Positions 32,307 through 32,405 of a stretch of 32,405 nt of DNA are shown here, in pieces. The notes below the pieces were generated by a model. The model was given only the letters and a program-made list of their open reading frames with translations, was not told where the DNA came from and ran no database searches. A program made the position numbers and the translations under genes. Source of the stretch: JBJELF01 sp051879015 (GTDB lineage Bacteria; Bacillota; Clostridia; Lachnospirales; Lachnospiraceae); assembly GCA_051879015.1 (NCBI GenBank), contig JBJELF010000009.1:1-32405 (forward strand), written 5' to 3'. Each line of letters begins with the position of its first letter. Position 1 is the stretch's first letter.

Positions 32307-32379
32307 ATGATGTTGGGGTTAAAAGGTTATACATTTTCATCCAAGTATGGAATGTATAACCTTTTGACTCTGATATCAT
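32307..32379. repeat. Long hairpin element B (29-bp stem), related to element A
   Basis: AAAAGGTTATACATT (32321-32335) pairs perfectly with AATGTATAACCTTTT (32351-32365) around a 15-nt loop. The stem continues outward for 14 more pairs (32307-32320 with 32366-32379), every one paired but six as G-U wobble on the plus-strand RNA. The right arm contains ACCTTTTGACTCTG as in element A. It follows the oxidoreductase operon and is directly before a possible promoter. The 140 bp before it (32165-32306) show nothing else recognisable. Confidence 0.75.
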
Positions 32380-32392
32380 ATTATAATATAGA
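32364..32392 (+). promoter_or_regulatory. Possible promoter for a gene beyond the window
   Basis: TTGACT (32364-32369) and TATAGA (32387-32392) are 17 bp apart, with the -35 inside the right arm of hairpin B. A purine-rich AAAGGAAAAGGA at the window end resembles a ribosome binding site. It is very close to the -10, so either the promoter or the site may be coincidental. Confidence 0.35.
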
Positions 32393-32405
32393 GAAAGGAA
32401 AAGGA

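Noticed and set aside
1..32405. CRISPR arrays, tRNA or rRNA genes, insertion sequences, prophage or attachment sites
   Set aside because: No regularly spaced repeats, cloverleaf-like segments, transposase or integrase frames were seen on either strand.

Overview
The window is from a low-GC Gram-positive anaerobe, most likely a member of the Lachnospiraceae (Clostridia). The grounds are gene content and signals: strong AGGAGG-type ribosome binding sites, frequent TTG/GTG starts, a bacterial V-type ATPase operon, a four-subunit 2-oxoacid:ferredoxin oxidoreductase, and a galacturonate/pectin-oligomer cluster with intracellular GH28. Genus and species cannot be fixed from the sequence alone. There is no CRISPR array, tRNA, rRNA, insertion sequence or prophage.

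Layout. 1-1438: the tail of a membrane protein, two paralogous ~70-residue coiled-coil proteins ending in a terminator, and an unknown single-pass membrane protein on the minus strand. 1598-12459: a pectin/galacturonate locus. On the minus strand are a LacI-type regulator and uronate isomerase UxaC. Diverging on the plus strand is an operon of solute-binding lipoprotein, a degenerate GH105-like protein, two ABC permeases, intracellular exo-polygalacturonase (GH28), a TIM-barrel isomerase/epimerase and a YesL-like DUF624 membrane protein. Its promoter carries a LacI/CcpA-type operator. No ABC ATPase is present, so a shared MsmX-like ATPase elsewhere probably powers the importer. The reading is: oligogalacturonides are imported, GH28 trims them to galacturonate in the cytoplasm, and UxaC makes tagaturonate; later enzymes lie outside the window.

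12569-15941: a small metallophosphoesterase (-), a translated-looking 37-codon leader ORF overlapping a DEDDh exonuclease with a C-terminal zinc-site-like motif (+), and a D-Ala-D-Ala carboxypeptidase (-). 16079-24667: a nine-gene V-type ATPase operon read right to left (G/H-like, C, I, K, F, E, A, B, D). 25100-26348: trmB, an unknown 59-residue protein and thioredoxin on the plus strand.

26349-32405: a promoter-to-terminator unit that looks like an undescribed ~105-nt RNA, an orphan XRE-type DNA-binding protein, a hairpin element, a polyprenyl glycosylphosphotransferase, then a four-gene 2-oxoacid:ferredoxin oxidoreductase operon (gamma, delta, alpha, beta) with a structured leader. The window ends in a very long hairpin sharing a 14-nt core with the earlier hairpin element. 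The observations most worth following are the candidate RNA at 26563-26667, the GH105-like protein without catalytic residues, the two related hairpins, and the exonuclease leader ORF.
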